Assembly (NCBI GenBank): GCA_013397695.1
Contig: VYZI01000112.1
Location: forward strand, 2,305,888 to 2,369,887
From: Centropus unirufus
Taxonomy: Eukaryota; Chordata; Aves; Cuculiformes; Centropidae
Direction of reading: 5' to 3'
DNA: 64,000 nt
The notes below the pieces were generated by a model. It searched no databases and had not been told where the DNA came from. It worked only from the letters and a program-made list of their open reading frames with translations. The translations under genes were made by a program, and so were the position numbers. Shown in pieces: positions 12,641-27,600 of the stretch (the first letter of the stretch is position 1; each line of letters opens with the position of its first letter).

Positions 12641-15600
12641 GTAAGTGGAGAGTGAGTTCTCTTCGGATTTTTATGACAAAGTTTGCAATGTAGGCTTCAT
12701 TTCAGTTAATTAAAAAGTATATGCACCTCTCTGCCTACCCAAGATATCTCCACCTAGTCATCTTGTGATGATTCAAGGAAGAAAAAGACAACCCATGCAA
12801 TGGTGCATCACCTAAAATATTCCAAGCACATAAGCTGTATGTCAGCTTTTCTGTAGTGAGACGTGGTTTTTTCTGCCTTTATTTCTGATTGCCTACAGTC
12901 TTGTTATTACTTTTGTAATTAGTACTTTTCTATTTGTCATGGAAATATCTGAGGCTACACCTGCACAGACCACCCAGGTTGTACCGGTTGTACGAAGTTT
13001 TTAGAGGGACAATATATGTCATGTATTTGTAAGTTTCGTGCCAAAAATACTAAGCACTGTCACTACTAATTATACATTGCTTTTCAGATTTCTAAAAATA
13101 AAACAGCAATTATGTCATCTTTCAGGTTATAGGATTGCTAGATGTTTTTACACCTGCGACATCAATAGAAAATTTTAATGAAGTGTAAGTAAAATTTTAA
13201 AGTCTTTCTGACTAGCTAGTATGTAACTAAGTACCATGTTGATCCTGTTTCTGCAAAATTTGTCAAAAAAACCCAAACAAAAAAAAAACCCCAAACCTTC
13301 CAGTGGGAGCAGGGAGGAAATTTACACAAAACACCCTTATTTCAACCAATCCAGTGTTAATTTCCCTCATCAAATATTCTGAGGCCTTGCAGGTGTTGTA
13401 ATTTTGCTGCCTCATACTCCCACTTGGATGTTGGTTGAGACTTCCTGTTCGTCACAAAATACGATGTGTTCTCTCACTGAACCGCTTTGTCATGGAGAAA
13501 ACAAAGATAAAAGTTTTTAACTTATTTGTAAGGATTTTTTCTTTTTCATAATATCAAATCTTGTAGCTATTATTTTATTATTAGAGCTCATAAGAAGCTG
13601 ATGGAAAGGAGTAACTGTTAGTAGAAAATGGGAAAGGAACCTCCAGGGGTCTGGGCAGTTACCCTTTAGATGTGCTGCTTTTAGAAGGATTTACTGCCTA
13701 CCAATCCTAAATGAGGTGCGTTTCTTTGTCTTCTTCTGTGTTTTATTTTCACAGATATCTGGTGACGAATTTAATGGGTGCTGACCTGAATAACATTGTG
13801 AAGTGCCAGAAGTTAACAGATGACCATATACAGTTTCTCATCTACCAGTTACTTCGAGGTCTTAAGGTACTGGCTGAATTCAAGGATTTTAGAGCCAGCA
13901 ACCAAAATGATGTAGTAACAACGGGTTCATTGCAGTGATGGTACCTAAAGGCTTTTGTTTATGTCTTAAGGAGTGCACAGACAGCAGCCAATATTTTAGA
14001 AATTATCATTTTTCTAACAAAAAAATAAACCCTCAGGCTTGCAAACATTTCCATTTGCAGAACAGGTGAATACTCTGTTTGAACATGAACTTTAGATCAG
14101 TGTCTATTTAAGTTCTCATTGAAGGAGAATCACTTGCTCTATGGTTTCTAAAGTCAACATGTTTTGTAGTCCACAGTTTGCGTTTTGGACACTTCTGCTG
14201 TCACAGGAAGGCAGTGAAAAAACTTCTGAAGGATGTGAAATTGATAAAGAAATGATATGGCGAGTAGCTCACGTTTAAGCTTTGGAAAAAAGATAAGCCA
14301 GTTTGAAAAATTACAGCCCTGATTTTTGTAGAGAGCATCACATGGGCGAAGAGATAAAGGAGGTAGCTATGTTCTTCGGAAAACGCCTGAAAGTGGTCAG
14401 TCCTAGCAATGTACAATATTGCACACAATCACCTAGGATTTACTCTGCCTGTGAAGTCATTGTTTCCTTTAATCCTATCAGGTAAAATTTATACAATTAG
14501 ATAACACGGGCAAATTGGCAATGAAATTGTAACAAAAATGGCATCCAAAAGAATTTAAATATGTATCATTTTGGTGACATGAAACATTTAGGAGTTTATA
14601 AAAAGGAGATGTAGAAAATGTTTCCTAGTGCTAGGAAACCTAAGCATTTCCTCAGGCTGTTGTTGTTTTTTCCAGGTAGAAGCATAAAGAAAAGTGATCA
14701 GTGAGAGGTCAACTGGTTGAATAGTTAACAGTAATTGATATTTTAGACATGGAAAATAACTGTGTGTTTGAAACCAAGTCGTGGTAAATATTGCCTCTGA
14801 AATGCACTTATTACATGGCTTTCAGCAAGTCACCTGGTGCCTGAGACAGTAATTCTTATTCATGCATGTGGGTTCTGTCAATTTAAGTGCAGAATTTAGT
14901 GAATAAAAATTGCAGAACTGAGCCCTTAATTGCATTGTCTCATTTACTTAAGTTAATAGCTTAATTAGGAAGATGGATTCCACAGTTAATTATGCAGCTT
15001 GTGGTTCTGAATATAAGGCTATGTTGTGTCAGGGCTAAACAATAGTCAGAGTTGTGCTCTAAAGTGAATATTAATTTCAGGAACACACTCGGGTGCATTT
15101 CTGGCTCTGTTTTGAAGGGGAGGGGTTGGCGGTGGCTCATCTCTCCTGGAATAGAAATTCTCCTGTCTCTTTAGTCGAAGGACATTTGTGCAAAACTTCT
15201 CCCTTGCATCTAAGCCAGAGGTGTGCTTTCACAGCCCTGAGGGAGCTCTGGGCTCACTGGTAGGTGTGCTCAGCAGTATGGAGGCCAAGCTTCGAGCCCT
15301 GCAGGAGCTGCCTGCACTGATAAAGCCTTGATATGGAGCTGGACAGTCCGGCAGGCTTTGGAGCTGGCTGCTTGGTGCCACCAAGAGGAGCCCTTGTCAT
15401 TGTCCCTGCAAAGCAGGAGCACAGCTGTCTCACGGGTGGCTCGGTTTCCTCTTCATTCAGCTGCTGGCAACTCCTGTGAGGAGCACTCGGGTGGCCCTGC
15501 CCTTCTGATAAAGAGTACATAAGGTCTGTTTTCTTTGGGTTTTTCCAGTTGCTATACAGGTTTTGCTAGTGATCTCTGCTCCTGAAAAAGGTGGTGAATT

Positions 15601-18600
15601 CACCTGTAGAGAATAGAAGAGAAGGCTTTCAAAGTCTTGCTGATCCTGGTCAGTGGGATCATAGATAAACTGGCTGTTAGTCCTAACAAGTGAAGAATAG
15701 GCTATTTCAGAGTAAGCTTCTCTCAATCTTTGAGTTTTAATGTTTTATGTAAAATAGCAGACATACTAAATAGGTACTGAAATAATTCTCTGTGTCTCTG
15801 CTTTGCAAGTGGTGGTGAAGCAACACTGTGGCTTGGGTGGGTATTTTGGTCACTAACCTGTCCCAGGATGTGAGTACCTCTCACCTCCATTCAGCATTTG
15901 CAGTATGAGAAGATGACTTAAATCATTGAGGAGTCAGCCATACTGCTTCCTAGGCCACTGTCCTCACTCAGCCACAGGCTGATCTCCATGGACACCCAGA
16001 TAAGTCTGGAATAAATTCCAAATTGGTAAGAAATTTTCAACAGAAGAACCTCTGCATGTAGAATATAGTCTCCATGTTTACTTTTCTTGAAATATCCAAC
16101 TCTTGATAAGACGAAACCAGGAGGTTTTGAAGTTTGTCATGCCTTTGTTTGATCTGAAAATGTAGCGTGACGTAAGTCTTTTCTGTAGATAAAACAGTCA
16201 CAGAAGCAAAAAGATAAGAGGAATTAATTATACCTTCCTTCAGCCCTAAGTTCAAATCTTACCTGACTTTTTTCCTTCCTGTTTCACAGTATATTCACTC
16301 AGCTGGAATCATCCATCGGGTGAGTTCACTCATTGCAATACTAAAAATTAATAGAGTGTGTCTCTCTGTGCATCAGATGTGTTACTATAACATGGCTATA
16401 ATATACTTTAAAAGATTAAAATCACACTTGAACAACTCTCTATTCTGCTATAGGACTTGAAGCCCAGTAACCTAGCCGTAAATGAAGACTGTGAATTAAG
16501 GGTAGGTATCATGCTCTTGTAATGAAGAACGTTGTAAAACCTCTCAGGACGGCAGTTTACTAAGAAAACTTAATCTGCGTTTTTTATTTCCGGTACCATT
16601 AATATCCACTGTTTGCTGCTGTTGCTCCCCTGGCACAGAAAAACCTATTTCCATGAACGTGTGCTTTCTCCCAAATGTTATTTTTGCACAAACACAAGTG
16701 TCTTTGCCAACTGTTCATCCCTTGTTCCTTGCAGATGGTGCACAGGCTCATAATTTGGCCCATGAGTCAGTATTTTACTGAGTATATCTTGAAAGTTTGC
16801 CCTGTGATACGTACCTGCATCTGCCATGTTTAGAAGAAGCCTTTAATAACTTTCATTTTTACATCCATAGAATGTACAGACTAAATTAAATTATATGGGA
16901 AAAGATAGCAGTATTACCAGTTATGTTACCAATTATTGGNNNNNNNNNNNNNNNNNNNNNNNNNNNNNNNNNNNNNNNNNNNNNNNNNNNNNNNAATAAT
17001 AAAAAATAATGAAAAACAACAAAAACTTGACACCAAACTCCAACCAAAAAGAACCCTGTAATCCAAACTTCTCAAATGCTATTTTACTGTACACATGTAT
17101 ATAAAAATCTTTGTGATGCAGTATTACATAATAAGCATGAGATTCTGGAGAAGGAAAAGATGCCTTCTAGCTCTCTAAGCCTTTAAGCCTAAGAATAGGA
17201 AGTTTAGCCTTTCTCCATGACAGCCAGAAACATCTTTCTCCTTGTGACTGAGACTGATGTAATCACTTTATTCCAGCTTCGAAGGATTTAAGAACAGATT
17301 CCAAGTACTGCAAGATCAGCAAAAAAATCACAATAGTGAATGAGAACAGTGCAGTTAGCTTCTTGCACTGGTCCGCGTCTGTGGTGAGAAACTGTAGTTC
17401 CTGTTTGGTTTAGTGACACTTGCAGATGCTCAGCAAGTTTCACAATTATCCCTTTAATGTCTTTGTGCATGTATGTTCAGCATCTGTGAAATTTTATGGG
17501 TCATCTGGGTCTGATCATGCACCCTAAAATGCGTGCTGTATTTTTGTTCTGTAAGCAAAGGAGACTTTTAATTTATTTTATTTTTTTTTTTATTGTTATG
17601 GTGTCTGTGCACCTCCCTGCCTAATTCCGGCTACACTGCTCTTTGCTTTATTTATATTTATAACTTTACTTGTTCTGATACCGAATTATTTTCTAATAGA
17701 AAAAAACTAGTGAGTATTTCGAGGTCCAAATAAAAAGGAAAAAGAGGCATGAAGGGAAATGTGTGTGAGTACACATTTGGTAGAAGGGATCAGCTATTAA
17801 AAAAAAAAACTTCAAGCATTAGTGTTCAAGTTTCAAGCGATTATTCATGCCTTGTTTGCCTCATCCTTTTTTTTTTGCCTATTTAAGAAACACTTTTAAA
17901 GTATATTAGAAGTAAAGATGTTAATGTGTTATTTATACCTTAATGTTTTTCTTCAGGCTTTGTATCTCTTTAAATTGGATTATAGCTGAGGAATTTTGAA
18001 TGATACTCTTAAAATTCTCTTACTCCCAGTGAAAAGGATTAGCCACCAGCTTAATAAATAATCCTGGATTTCATCATGGGAGGTAGCCAGTGATCTTAAT
18101 TCACTTTTCTATTCAAAGGTATGCTAGCTAGCTCAAATGCCTGACTTAACAAACAGCACTGAAATTCAGATGATATCCTTCCATAACAGTTTCTCTTAGA
18201 GTTAGGGATATCTTTTAGCTCCATAATTAGTGGAACGTATGCTAATAGAAAAATAGAAAGCAAAAAAAAAAAAAAAGAGCAGGAAAAAAAATAATTTTAA
18301 TGTCTTCCTGTGAACTTAGCAAGGGAGAGCAAAGGGAGGGGAACATTTTGCCATCAAGCCTCTGAGCAGTATGTGTAGCTAAACAGTGCTCCTTTGTTGT
18401 TCTGGTGGAGGGTTTCCACCAAAACCAGACGGTATGGGATTTAGTTCTACCTCGTTACGCAGGATATAGGTTTCTATCCCAGTAGCATTGGAATTATGCA
18501 TGATTGGGGTAAATGTTTAGACAGACAGGGGAGGGAAACAACAGAATTTCTCCAGATCAATAATCAGCTCGTGTGGTCTTTAAGCATTCAAACAGCCAGT

Positions 18601-21600
18601 GACACTTGCTGTGGGCACTTCACACAAACATCGCTGTTGATAGTGTTTCCTTTTTGTAGCAACAGTGCTTATTTTTAGCAAATAAATGTCAGCAGAAAAT
18701 CGAAATTGAAGCAAAATGTAAAGTTCCTCACAGTGGAAGCAGACCCATAGGCTGCAAAGATGCAGCAGGGAGAGCAGCTGAGCTCATCCGCAGGGTGTTC
18801 CTGCTTTACCTCACCAGTGGTGAGGGATTTGGACTGCAGGAGAAACTAATGGGGAATAACTAATTTAAATGAGTAATGGGGAAAACCAATAGGTATAACA
18901 AAAGGGATTTTTATTAATTCTTTTTCTGTAGATTCTAGATTTTGGGTTGGCTCGACAAACTGATGATGAAATGACCGGGTATGTTGCAACGAGATGGTAC
19001 AGAGCTCCAGAAATCATGTTAAACTGGATGCACTACAATCAAACAGGTAAACTGTGAGGACTTGCATTTTGTGACAGCTCAATATAGTGGCGGCTTTAAA
19101 CCAAGGGGCAAGTCTGCCTGAAGGTATCCGATTCATCATACACATTTCTCTCTCTGGTTTTTGACAGTTGACATCTGGTCAGTTGGATGCATCATGGCCG
19201 AGCTATTGAAAGGGAAGGCCCTATTCCCAGGAAATGATTGTATCCTTAACATAAAATACCAAATGCAGCTATAAACATACTCTCTAATCGTTCCCTTTTT
19301 TCCCCTAATGAGTTCAGTGTTTCTATGGAAATGGTTTTGAGATAACAAACTTCTGAAACAGTAAACAATTTCTAAATTTCTGCTAATCTTTCAATTCCAT
19401 GTATATGACAGCCGAATATAAGACCCACTGTTAGGGAAAAAAAAACAAAACAGTAACAGATGTTCCTAAATAACAGTAAGTTACATTTATTCTTTGTTGC
19501 ATATCTGTATTTAAATAATAACCTAGTTCAAACAAAGCAGATTTCTTCCATGTGTGTATCTTACAAAAATAACATATGTTAAAACTGAAGCTGAGTAAAG
19601 GCAATATTTTTTTATTGGCTAATAGAATTTTTAAATATAGAAACGCTTTTGGGCTAAAATTTTGCAAAATGCAATTAAATTAACTTTTAAATAACAAGTG
19701 AATTAATGAATACATAGTGTTCTGTTAGCCAAAAAAAAGCCAGCCGTTCCGGAAATGCCATAGAAACAACAAAACCTTCTCTTCAGCTGTGTGTTGTGGT
19801 CCCTGCTGGAGCATCAGGGATTTCCACTGGCATTTCCTGCATAGTCAAGAGGCAAAAAAAAGAGCCATTGCTGAGGGAGAGCAGTAACATAGTAACAGCA
19901 AACTTCAGAAGAACAGATAATAAGGAATGAGGAAACAACTGCCCCAGAGGAGGAAAGCTTTTAATGTGTGAAATATAGGCACATTCTTCTGTACATAATA
20001 TTGACATTTCTCACTGCTCTGAAACCCCTCAACAAGCAAACACCTCTAAAACTGAGCCACTGCCAAGTGCAAAATAACATGACAGTAGGGTTGCCTGAAA
20101 AACTACTAAGAGAGCCAAGAGTTCGAGTTTCCCCACCGACATTTCCGTTGTGCTCAGCATCATTAGGCTCGACTGCAACCACACGCATTGTCCAGATGTT
20201 TATCATCTGGATGATGACTCTGCTTCAGACTGTTTGATTACATGGTAAGTGGTATTTGAAATAATCAGTGCATCTTGTTAGCAATAAATAGGTTAAGTTT
20301 TGCTGTTATAAAAAATTATCTACAGTTATATGATGACATGAACTTAAGTAAGGATGTAAAAGAACTTTGAGTCTCTAGGGAAAATATAATACACCTTATA
20401 GGTCAAATATCACAATGAAAAAAGTGTTTAAAAGTTTTTAATCTTGAGAGTGATATAAAACAGATTTTTAAATCTACCAATGGGAATTTTCCACTTACCA
20501 AGCCTGAGATTAGTTATCTAGCCCTATATCCTGTATAAGACTTCCTGATCTGGAAGTCTTCAGATCACTGAAACATAACTTTAGTTTTAATAGCACATTT
20601 AAGACGATGTTAAATGGGGAATTAGAACAGGAAAGCGATATTTTGCATTCACCTTTCTCACGTACGGGCAGACCTGACAGAGATTCATGTAGTACGATAG
20701 AGGATTTGATATCTCAGGACTAGGTTTAGTCAGGTATGAATCGGTGCGCTACAATGGAATTGTCTTGCTGAATAGTTTTAAACATCTTAACTATCTGCAT
20801 GAAAGCTCATTAATTGTTTAAACCCAGAAGGACCACGTGCTATTTATTTCCCTCAAATAATACAGATATCGACCAACTAAAGAGAATAATGGAAGTTGTG
20901 GGTACACCCAGCTCTGAACTTCTGAAGAAGATATCATCCGAACATGTAAGACTGCCGCTCCAGTTAACTGACTTTCTGTCATTTTAATTGGCACCGTATG
21001 CCACGGGTGCTCTGCATGCAGATGCTCTGAGCTGGAAATGGGCAAACACTTCAAAGTGATCTCTAGTTTTTTGCTGGGAGCATGGCATGATTAAAAACGT
21101 ATTCTTTTTAGAGATACCCAAATGCCTTTGATTGTCAACCAGATTAATTTTGATATGTGTTCTCATGTACTCAGTTTTTGGAAGGAGTTTTGCAACTGTT
21201 TCCAACGATAACTTAATTTTATTTTACTGCTATACTTAGAATAAAATCCCCTCAAACTAATTCTTAGCTCAGAACATTATATTTCTGTTATTACATCTGA
21301 TGTGTCTTTAATTTTTTCACTTTCCACTGTTGTGAGGGATGCAAACAGAGATATCCGAATCATGTTCTGCATGAGTACTCTTATTTGGAATTCATTCCCT
21401 AATTTGGAATTCCTGTTTATTCACCTCAGAGTGCTTGTGTGAGGTCCACTTTCAAGATAATATCTGTAGTCAACGGTGTGATTTTTAACTCTTCGTGTGA
21501 CTTCTTTACGATAGTAATCTACTAAATGAACAATTTCCATTTTGTTTCTCTGCTAAAGCCACACTTAAAGGCTTTACTTCAAGCAGTGACCACGCATTCC

Positions 21601-24600
21601 AGCTGAGGAATGAGATGTGGTGTTGGGTGATAAAGGCAGCCGATGGGCACAGTGTAAAAATTCAGAGAAACAGCACAGACACCTCCAGAGTTGAAGATCT
21701 TTTCTTAAACCTTTTCTGTATACGCCTCAGTCTAATACTAATGGCTGTTTTTCAGCGTGAGGGTGTATTGATGGTTTTAATTTCAACTCATTAATGGATA
21801 CACCAGTGGGAGATGCAAGCAGGAGCAGTAGGAGAGCCAGAGCACCACTGTTCCTGCGAAGCCCAAGCATAAGGCAACCTCGGCAGTGCAGGCCAATGCA
21901 CAGCCCCAGAGTTTGTGGGTACCCTGCCTCTGGGAAGGGAAGAGGCAGAGGATCTACCCTTGTGCCAGGTACTGGATCAACCACCAAAAGTTGGACCGTG
22001 CTGCCCTCAGCGTAGGTCCCTGCACAGCCTTGTCAATCTTCCTGTAGCCTTTGTGTGTTATTAAGAGCCTACATCTCTTGCGGTAACATGCTCAGACTAG
22101 TGTACACAAATGTGTGGTTTGCCCACAAGCAGTCTCAACAAGCTTCTGAAAGCTTTTTTATTATAAGATCAACCTCATAAATTCTTGTTGGAGATGGCAT
22201 CTGCTTTTGTCTTTAATTTCTTGTGCTTTGGAGCATACATCAGTGAGCTATGGGAATACGAAAACTGCTTTTCTGGGGTTAATTATACCTTTGGAGCATA
22301 TAGAGAACACAAAAAAATGAGTCAATGAATGGGAGTGCTGCTAGGTCACCTCTGGTCTGCTGCTTCCCGGTTAGAGGAGCTACGTCAAAGGAGATACACA
22401 CCTTGCTTGGAGTACTTGTCTCTTGCAAGGGAGTGTCTATTCCATTCCTTTGTTCTAGTTCTTTTTTTACCTTGTAGCTTGGCCTTATTGTTTAGATATC
22501 TCTTCACAGAGCTTGCAGTCCTGGATAATTTTTATATATGTATTTATTTAATCTATAAAGCCTTGGAAGACTTTAATTTTGATAGGGGCTGAACACCTGA
22601 CTTTCTACCAGGTGTTTGCTGCCTTTATGAACCTTGAGGGCATAAAACACGTGGAGTGAAGCCTCTGTTTGACTAGTCTTTAAACATTGTCCTCTGCATG
22701 ACTGGCAACAGCTGCTAAGAATGAAACCATCCTCTTAGAAAGCCTTGCTGTCAGCCCCCGTGAAAAAAAGGGAAGATGCTAATGCAGTTTTGACAATTTG
22801 GGGACATAAACACATGAAGGTTTGCTTCTTTTAGTAGGACTCTAAAATGTGTCACTAATGGTAGTCTAGAGTTATGTTAGGATATGCTTGCGTCATATGA
22901 AAGCAGAAAAAATAAATAGATCTGCCTCATTAAATTAGAACACAGTTTGAAAAGAGACTCCTATGTTATGATTTAAAAATATTTTTATACCAGCTCATTG
23001 AAGCTACAGAAATTAAGACGATGGCAGAAAGAAGCATGTAAGATGTAAGAAACGGGATTGCAGAGCTGATTTGTCAGAATGCTTCATAGTTGCTTCATGA
23101 TGCACTGAGATGGTCGGTCCTGAAGAGAGTTTCGCAGTTCTCAAGCCCAAATCTCACATGAAGCCAGGCAGCTGCTCAGCTTGAACAACTTTATTTCTTT
23201 TGCTGTCTTCAGAAGGGCAAGGATGTTTGGTCAGCTTCCTGCAGATAGTCTCCTCCTAACAGGATTGCTAAGCGTGCAGGGAGACATCCCTGCAACACAA
23301 ACTTGTTTTGGAAGAATTATTGTTCGTTCAAAGACCAGCTGGGTTATGAGACAGCCACTTGCCTCCTCTTTAAGCATTCTGTTTCAGAATTCTTTGTCCT
23401 GTCTGATCCCAGCCTTTAGGACCAGTATTCAACCTCTTCTCTTCCCAATGACACTTACTGATACACCTCAGCCCAGAAATTCATAGCTCATGCAATGTCA
23501 GACTGCACGCAGGCGTTTGTGGATCCAGTATGAGGGCAGGCTTTTCCTAGCTGAGTTTGGATGAGCCTTTCGTGGTCACAGTTGGTGAGGCAAACTGTAA
23601 ATTCTGTTAAACATCTGAAGATCTACACCGTGGGATTATCGGGATTTTTTCTTTTGTTAGTGAAGCCGCTGTTCAACAGAGTAGTGAGAAGAGGGAAGGA
23701 TGCATATTGGATTATATGTTATACCTACGTATTATATACTACACCTTTGCTGAAGGTAACCGAAAGAAGATTTAGCTTGCAATTTCTGGTTGAATAATAA
23801 CTAGGGGATATATTGCAGTGAACCAGTTAGTGCAGGTGAAAACTTAAGTGCTAAGACATGACCCTTAGAGGAAAATATACCTGCTTAAAACTCTTTTGCT
23901 TAGTGGGCAATACACAGGAGTGACTGATTAAAGCAAAGTCTTACCTTATTGTTTTATATAGAGAAGGTTTCCCATGTATAAGGAACTTAACAAATGTTAT
24001 GTTCCATTTTTTAGAGTTGATATTGTTACTCTTGGGCAAAATTTAACCTCTGTGTGTGGGCTATCTATAACTGATTTATTCCTAGGCAAGAAAGTACATT
24101 GAATCTCTTCCACATATGCCTCAACAAGATTTGAAAGCAGTATTTCGCGGTGCCAATCCATTAGGTAAGAAAGCCACACCGATATAATTCAAATCTTTCA
24201 CTAACTTAGGAACTCAAGCCTTCCTTTGCTGCATGATCCCATGTAACAGCAGTCAGACCAGTGAGAAGATCATTGCTTAATCTTTCACCCTGAGGCTGTT
24301 TTCCCTTCACAAAGCCAGTGTCCTTTGTTTCTGTTGGAGATTATGGGAACCTCCTAAAGGAAAAAGCCTGTGAATGGAAAGCAAAAGCCAGTTATATATA
24401 GCAGGAATGAACAAAAATGTCATAGGGTCTAGACGAGAGACATCACTTCTGGCTCAAGAAGGCCACGAGCTGTAAACTGCTGGCGAGCACAAGAGCTTAC
24501 CAGGAAGTATCGCTGTTTGAATGATCCTTTTGAGTATTATTTCCTAGAAATGTATTAGCCATTGTTGGACACAGGATACTGGGCTAAACCGACCTCTGGT

Positions 24601-27600
24601 CTGATCCTGCATGATTGTTTCTGTGTGTAACCAATGGGTCCTGCCTGTGCAGAAGGGATGTTTCTGTGAACCATTCCTTGTGGCATGGCAAAGGAGGCGT
24701 TTGGGTCACTGCAGTCATCTTGCTGCAGTGCAGCTCCCTTGAGATCCCTACAAAACATTGTATACAAGGGAGTATTATGTGTTAGCATGATTTGAATTCT
24801 TTCTGTGCATTAAGAGACAATTTTATTTTCACAAATACAAGGAGGTGTGAACACTTACAAAAATAGGATTTATTTGCATAAGGTATGTGAAAGCATGCTG
24901 CATATTAATATCAGAAAGGCAAATTAATGACAACGCTTATATGACAGCACTAAAAATATTTTTATGCAATATTTTAAATAGTTATTATCGACTTTCCATA
25001 TAAAACCAATTTCAGCCTTGCAGATCTCTCTCAATTTTAATATTCTGCAACTGTTGACTTCATACATATTTGCTTTATGTTGGTTCCTTTACGCTTTGGC
25101 GTTTTCATCTGATGATTTCGTTGATGCAGCTTATTAAAAGTATAATCTCACAATTTGAACTTACTAAAGCCTGCACTGCCCAGCAGCAAGTTAAGCACGT
25201 GATGCACAACCCTGGATATGTAGCTTTTAAGCACACATGGATCTTTTCATAATGAAGGCTTTGAATGCCTGATGAGGTGAATCGGATGTCAAATAGACTA
25301 TAATGACCCTTTGTGCATGCCACAAGCAAACTAGAAGGCCTCTTCAGTTCTGAAAGCCATACTCACAGTGTAACATCTTCAAAACTTATTTGTTACATTG
25401 CCTAAATTTTGTGGGTTTGCCAATACCGTTAACTGTGTTTAAGCTGAGTGAGAATAGGTGATGTGTAAACAGTTGGCTTATCTTTCATTTCTAGATGGTC
25501 TCGTCAAGCTTTGGACTGAATTTCTCTTTTTCCCATAGCTGTGGACCTCCTTGAGAAGATGCTCATATTAGACAGCGATAAAAGAATTACTGCCTCGGAA
25601 GCACTTGCACATCCATACTTTGTCCAGTATCACGATCCGGACGACGAGCCTGTGGCCGAGTTGTATGACGAGTCAATAGAGAATAAGGAGCGAACCATAG
25701 ATGAATGGAAAGGTAACAGGGAATTGCACACAGTAGTTAAAGCATGCAGCAGAACACAGCCTTTCTTAAATCAGAATTTTCCTTTGTTTCTAACCAGAGC
25801 AATTTGCACTCTTAAGCCTCAGGGAAACAAGATAAGTTCATATCTGTGCTTATGGGAGTGGAGAGGGGGAAAGGGTTGTGTTTCCTCTCTGGATTTTACT
25901 CCCTTCCCCTATTCTGTTAAGGCCTCAGTAGATTCCCTTTAGTGGGTTTAACATTAACTAAAAGATTATGCTAGTTACCAGGTAACCACAGATTCTGTCT
26001 TGCTTTTAGTTTTCTAGGTCAGACCCTCAGCTGAAATAACTGTCCTAGGGGATGTGGCACTATCTGGGATTCTGCTCTAGCTTTCTTCAGAACCAAAAAT
26101 TAATATTTTCCCCATATACGTGTATTTTGTTAATCGTTCTTTAGATAGCCAAGTAATTGGGATTAATAGATAAACCATGCTATGGATCCATTTTGAGGTG
26201 GGAGTTCATGATCTTGCTTTGGAGTGACACCCCGAAAAACCCTTTCTTGAGAAATACTGCAACAGTCTTCTTCGATGAGTTAATTCCATGCTTGCATCAT
26301 GGTCATATTGCACTGTGGTATCACGGAAGTAAGGTGGCTGAACATTAGTCTGCAAGGACACTGAAAAGTACAGTCCATCAGTTTCATCATTTCTTGATAG
26401 TCTACTAAAAGATCCTCACTAGACATTTTAAATTAAGAAAATAATGCTCTAGAAAATTATTTGTCCCTGTTTATTAGTAAAGCTCTCTCCTCTGGTTAAA
26501 ATGAAATTTTAAAAAATAAAATAAAATAAATGCTCTTATGTATCTGTATGTTCTAGAACTCTTACTCCAGAAAGGTTCAATAAAAATATATTAGCATAGT
26601 GGTAGGTTTATGATGAAAATTACTGACCTCCAATGTCTTCCTCATGGCCTTCCATGGATTTCTGACATTTGTGCCATGTTTCATCCTAAGTATTGCATGG
26701 AAGCCTGGCAGGCTCCCTACAGCAAGATAGGAGCCTGGTCATGGCTCTCTCCACACTAAAGCAACTTCCTGAAGCTGTGAGAAGGGTTTTCTAGATGCCT
26801 ACTGCCCCTGTGCACATGAGGAGGATTGGCTGGAATTGCTTACTCCTTGCACAGGCTCCTCTGCAAACCCTCGCAGCACACAGCTCCTCCACTGTCTCAG
26901 GTTTATCTAGAGCCACGTTCAGTTTGCTGCTGTGCCTGCCAGGTGATTGGTTTTCTGCTACGTTTTCAGTTGATTGAGTCTTTGACAGGGAAGTTGAACC
27001 ACTTCCGAGTTGTGAAGCTGATTTCTGTTTGTGATGAAACCCCGTTGAAAGTATTTCAGGAACAAGCGAAGCTTAACACTTGCTGAACTGAAATGAGGAA
27101 ACGGGGGTGTATTCTCTAGGAAGGACAGTATATTCTGCAGCAGTGTTGTGTTTTTCTACAACAAAAGAGGCCTCAAAACTATGCTGGCACGAGACAAGAA
27201 GCCCTTTCTCCTGGCCATGCTTTTATGGCGAGAAATAAACTTTTTATTCTGAAGAATAGTATGTGCCACATTTAAGTAAGATGACATGAAAGGTCACCAT
27301 TTGTATTGTTGATGAAATATTGATCCCGTTTTCTCAAGGTGTCAATGGGGTATTTCCCCTCTTTCTGTTCAAATTAAAAATCAGTGGCACTTGATCCCAA
27401 GAGGGACAGAGCACCAAAGTAAAGCGAGGTTTCAGACACTATCTCACCTGTTATTCACTGAAGTGTCCTTGGCCTCCACTGCGTACTGCTGAGGATTGCA
27501 GCCCAAGCTCATAGATTTCTTTTTCACGTGTTTAATCAGTTAGAAAGTATTTTAAAAGAAATCGGAAAATATTTAAAAATTTTAGAGGCCAAGAGGGTGT

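Noticed and set aside
13711..13938. Single open frame covering MAPK11 exon 4 and flanks as one unit
   Set aside because: Only 13755-13866 matches the kinase. The flanking codons are intronic read-through.
25541..25942. 133-codon frame extending past MAPK11 exon 11
   Set aside because: Homology ends at DEWK, where a GT donor occurs. The remaining codons are intron 11 sequence.
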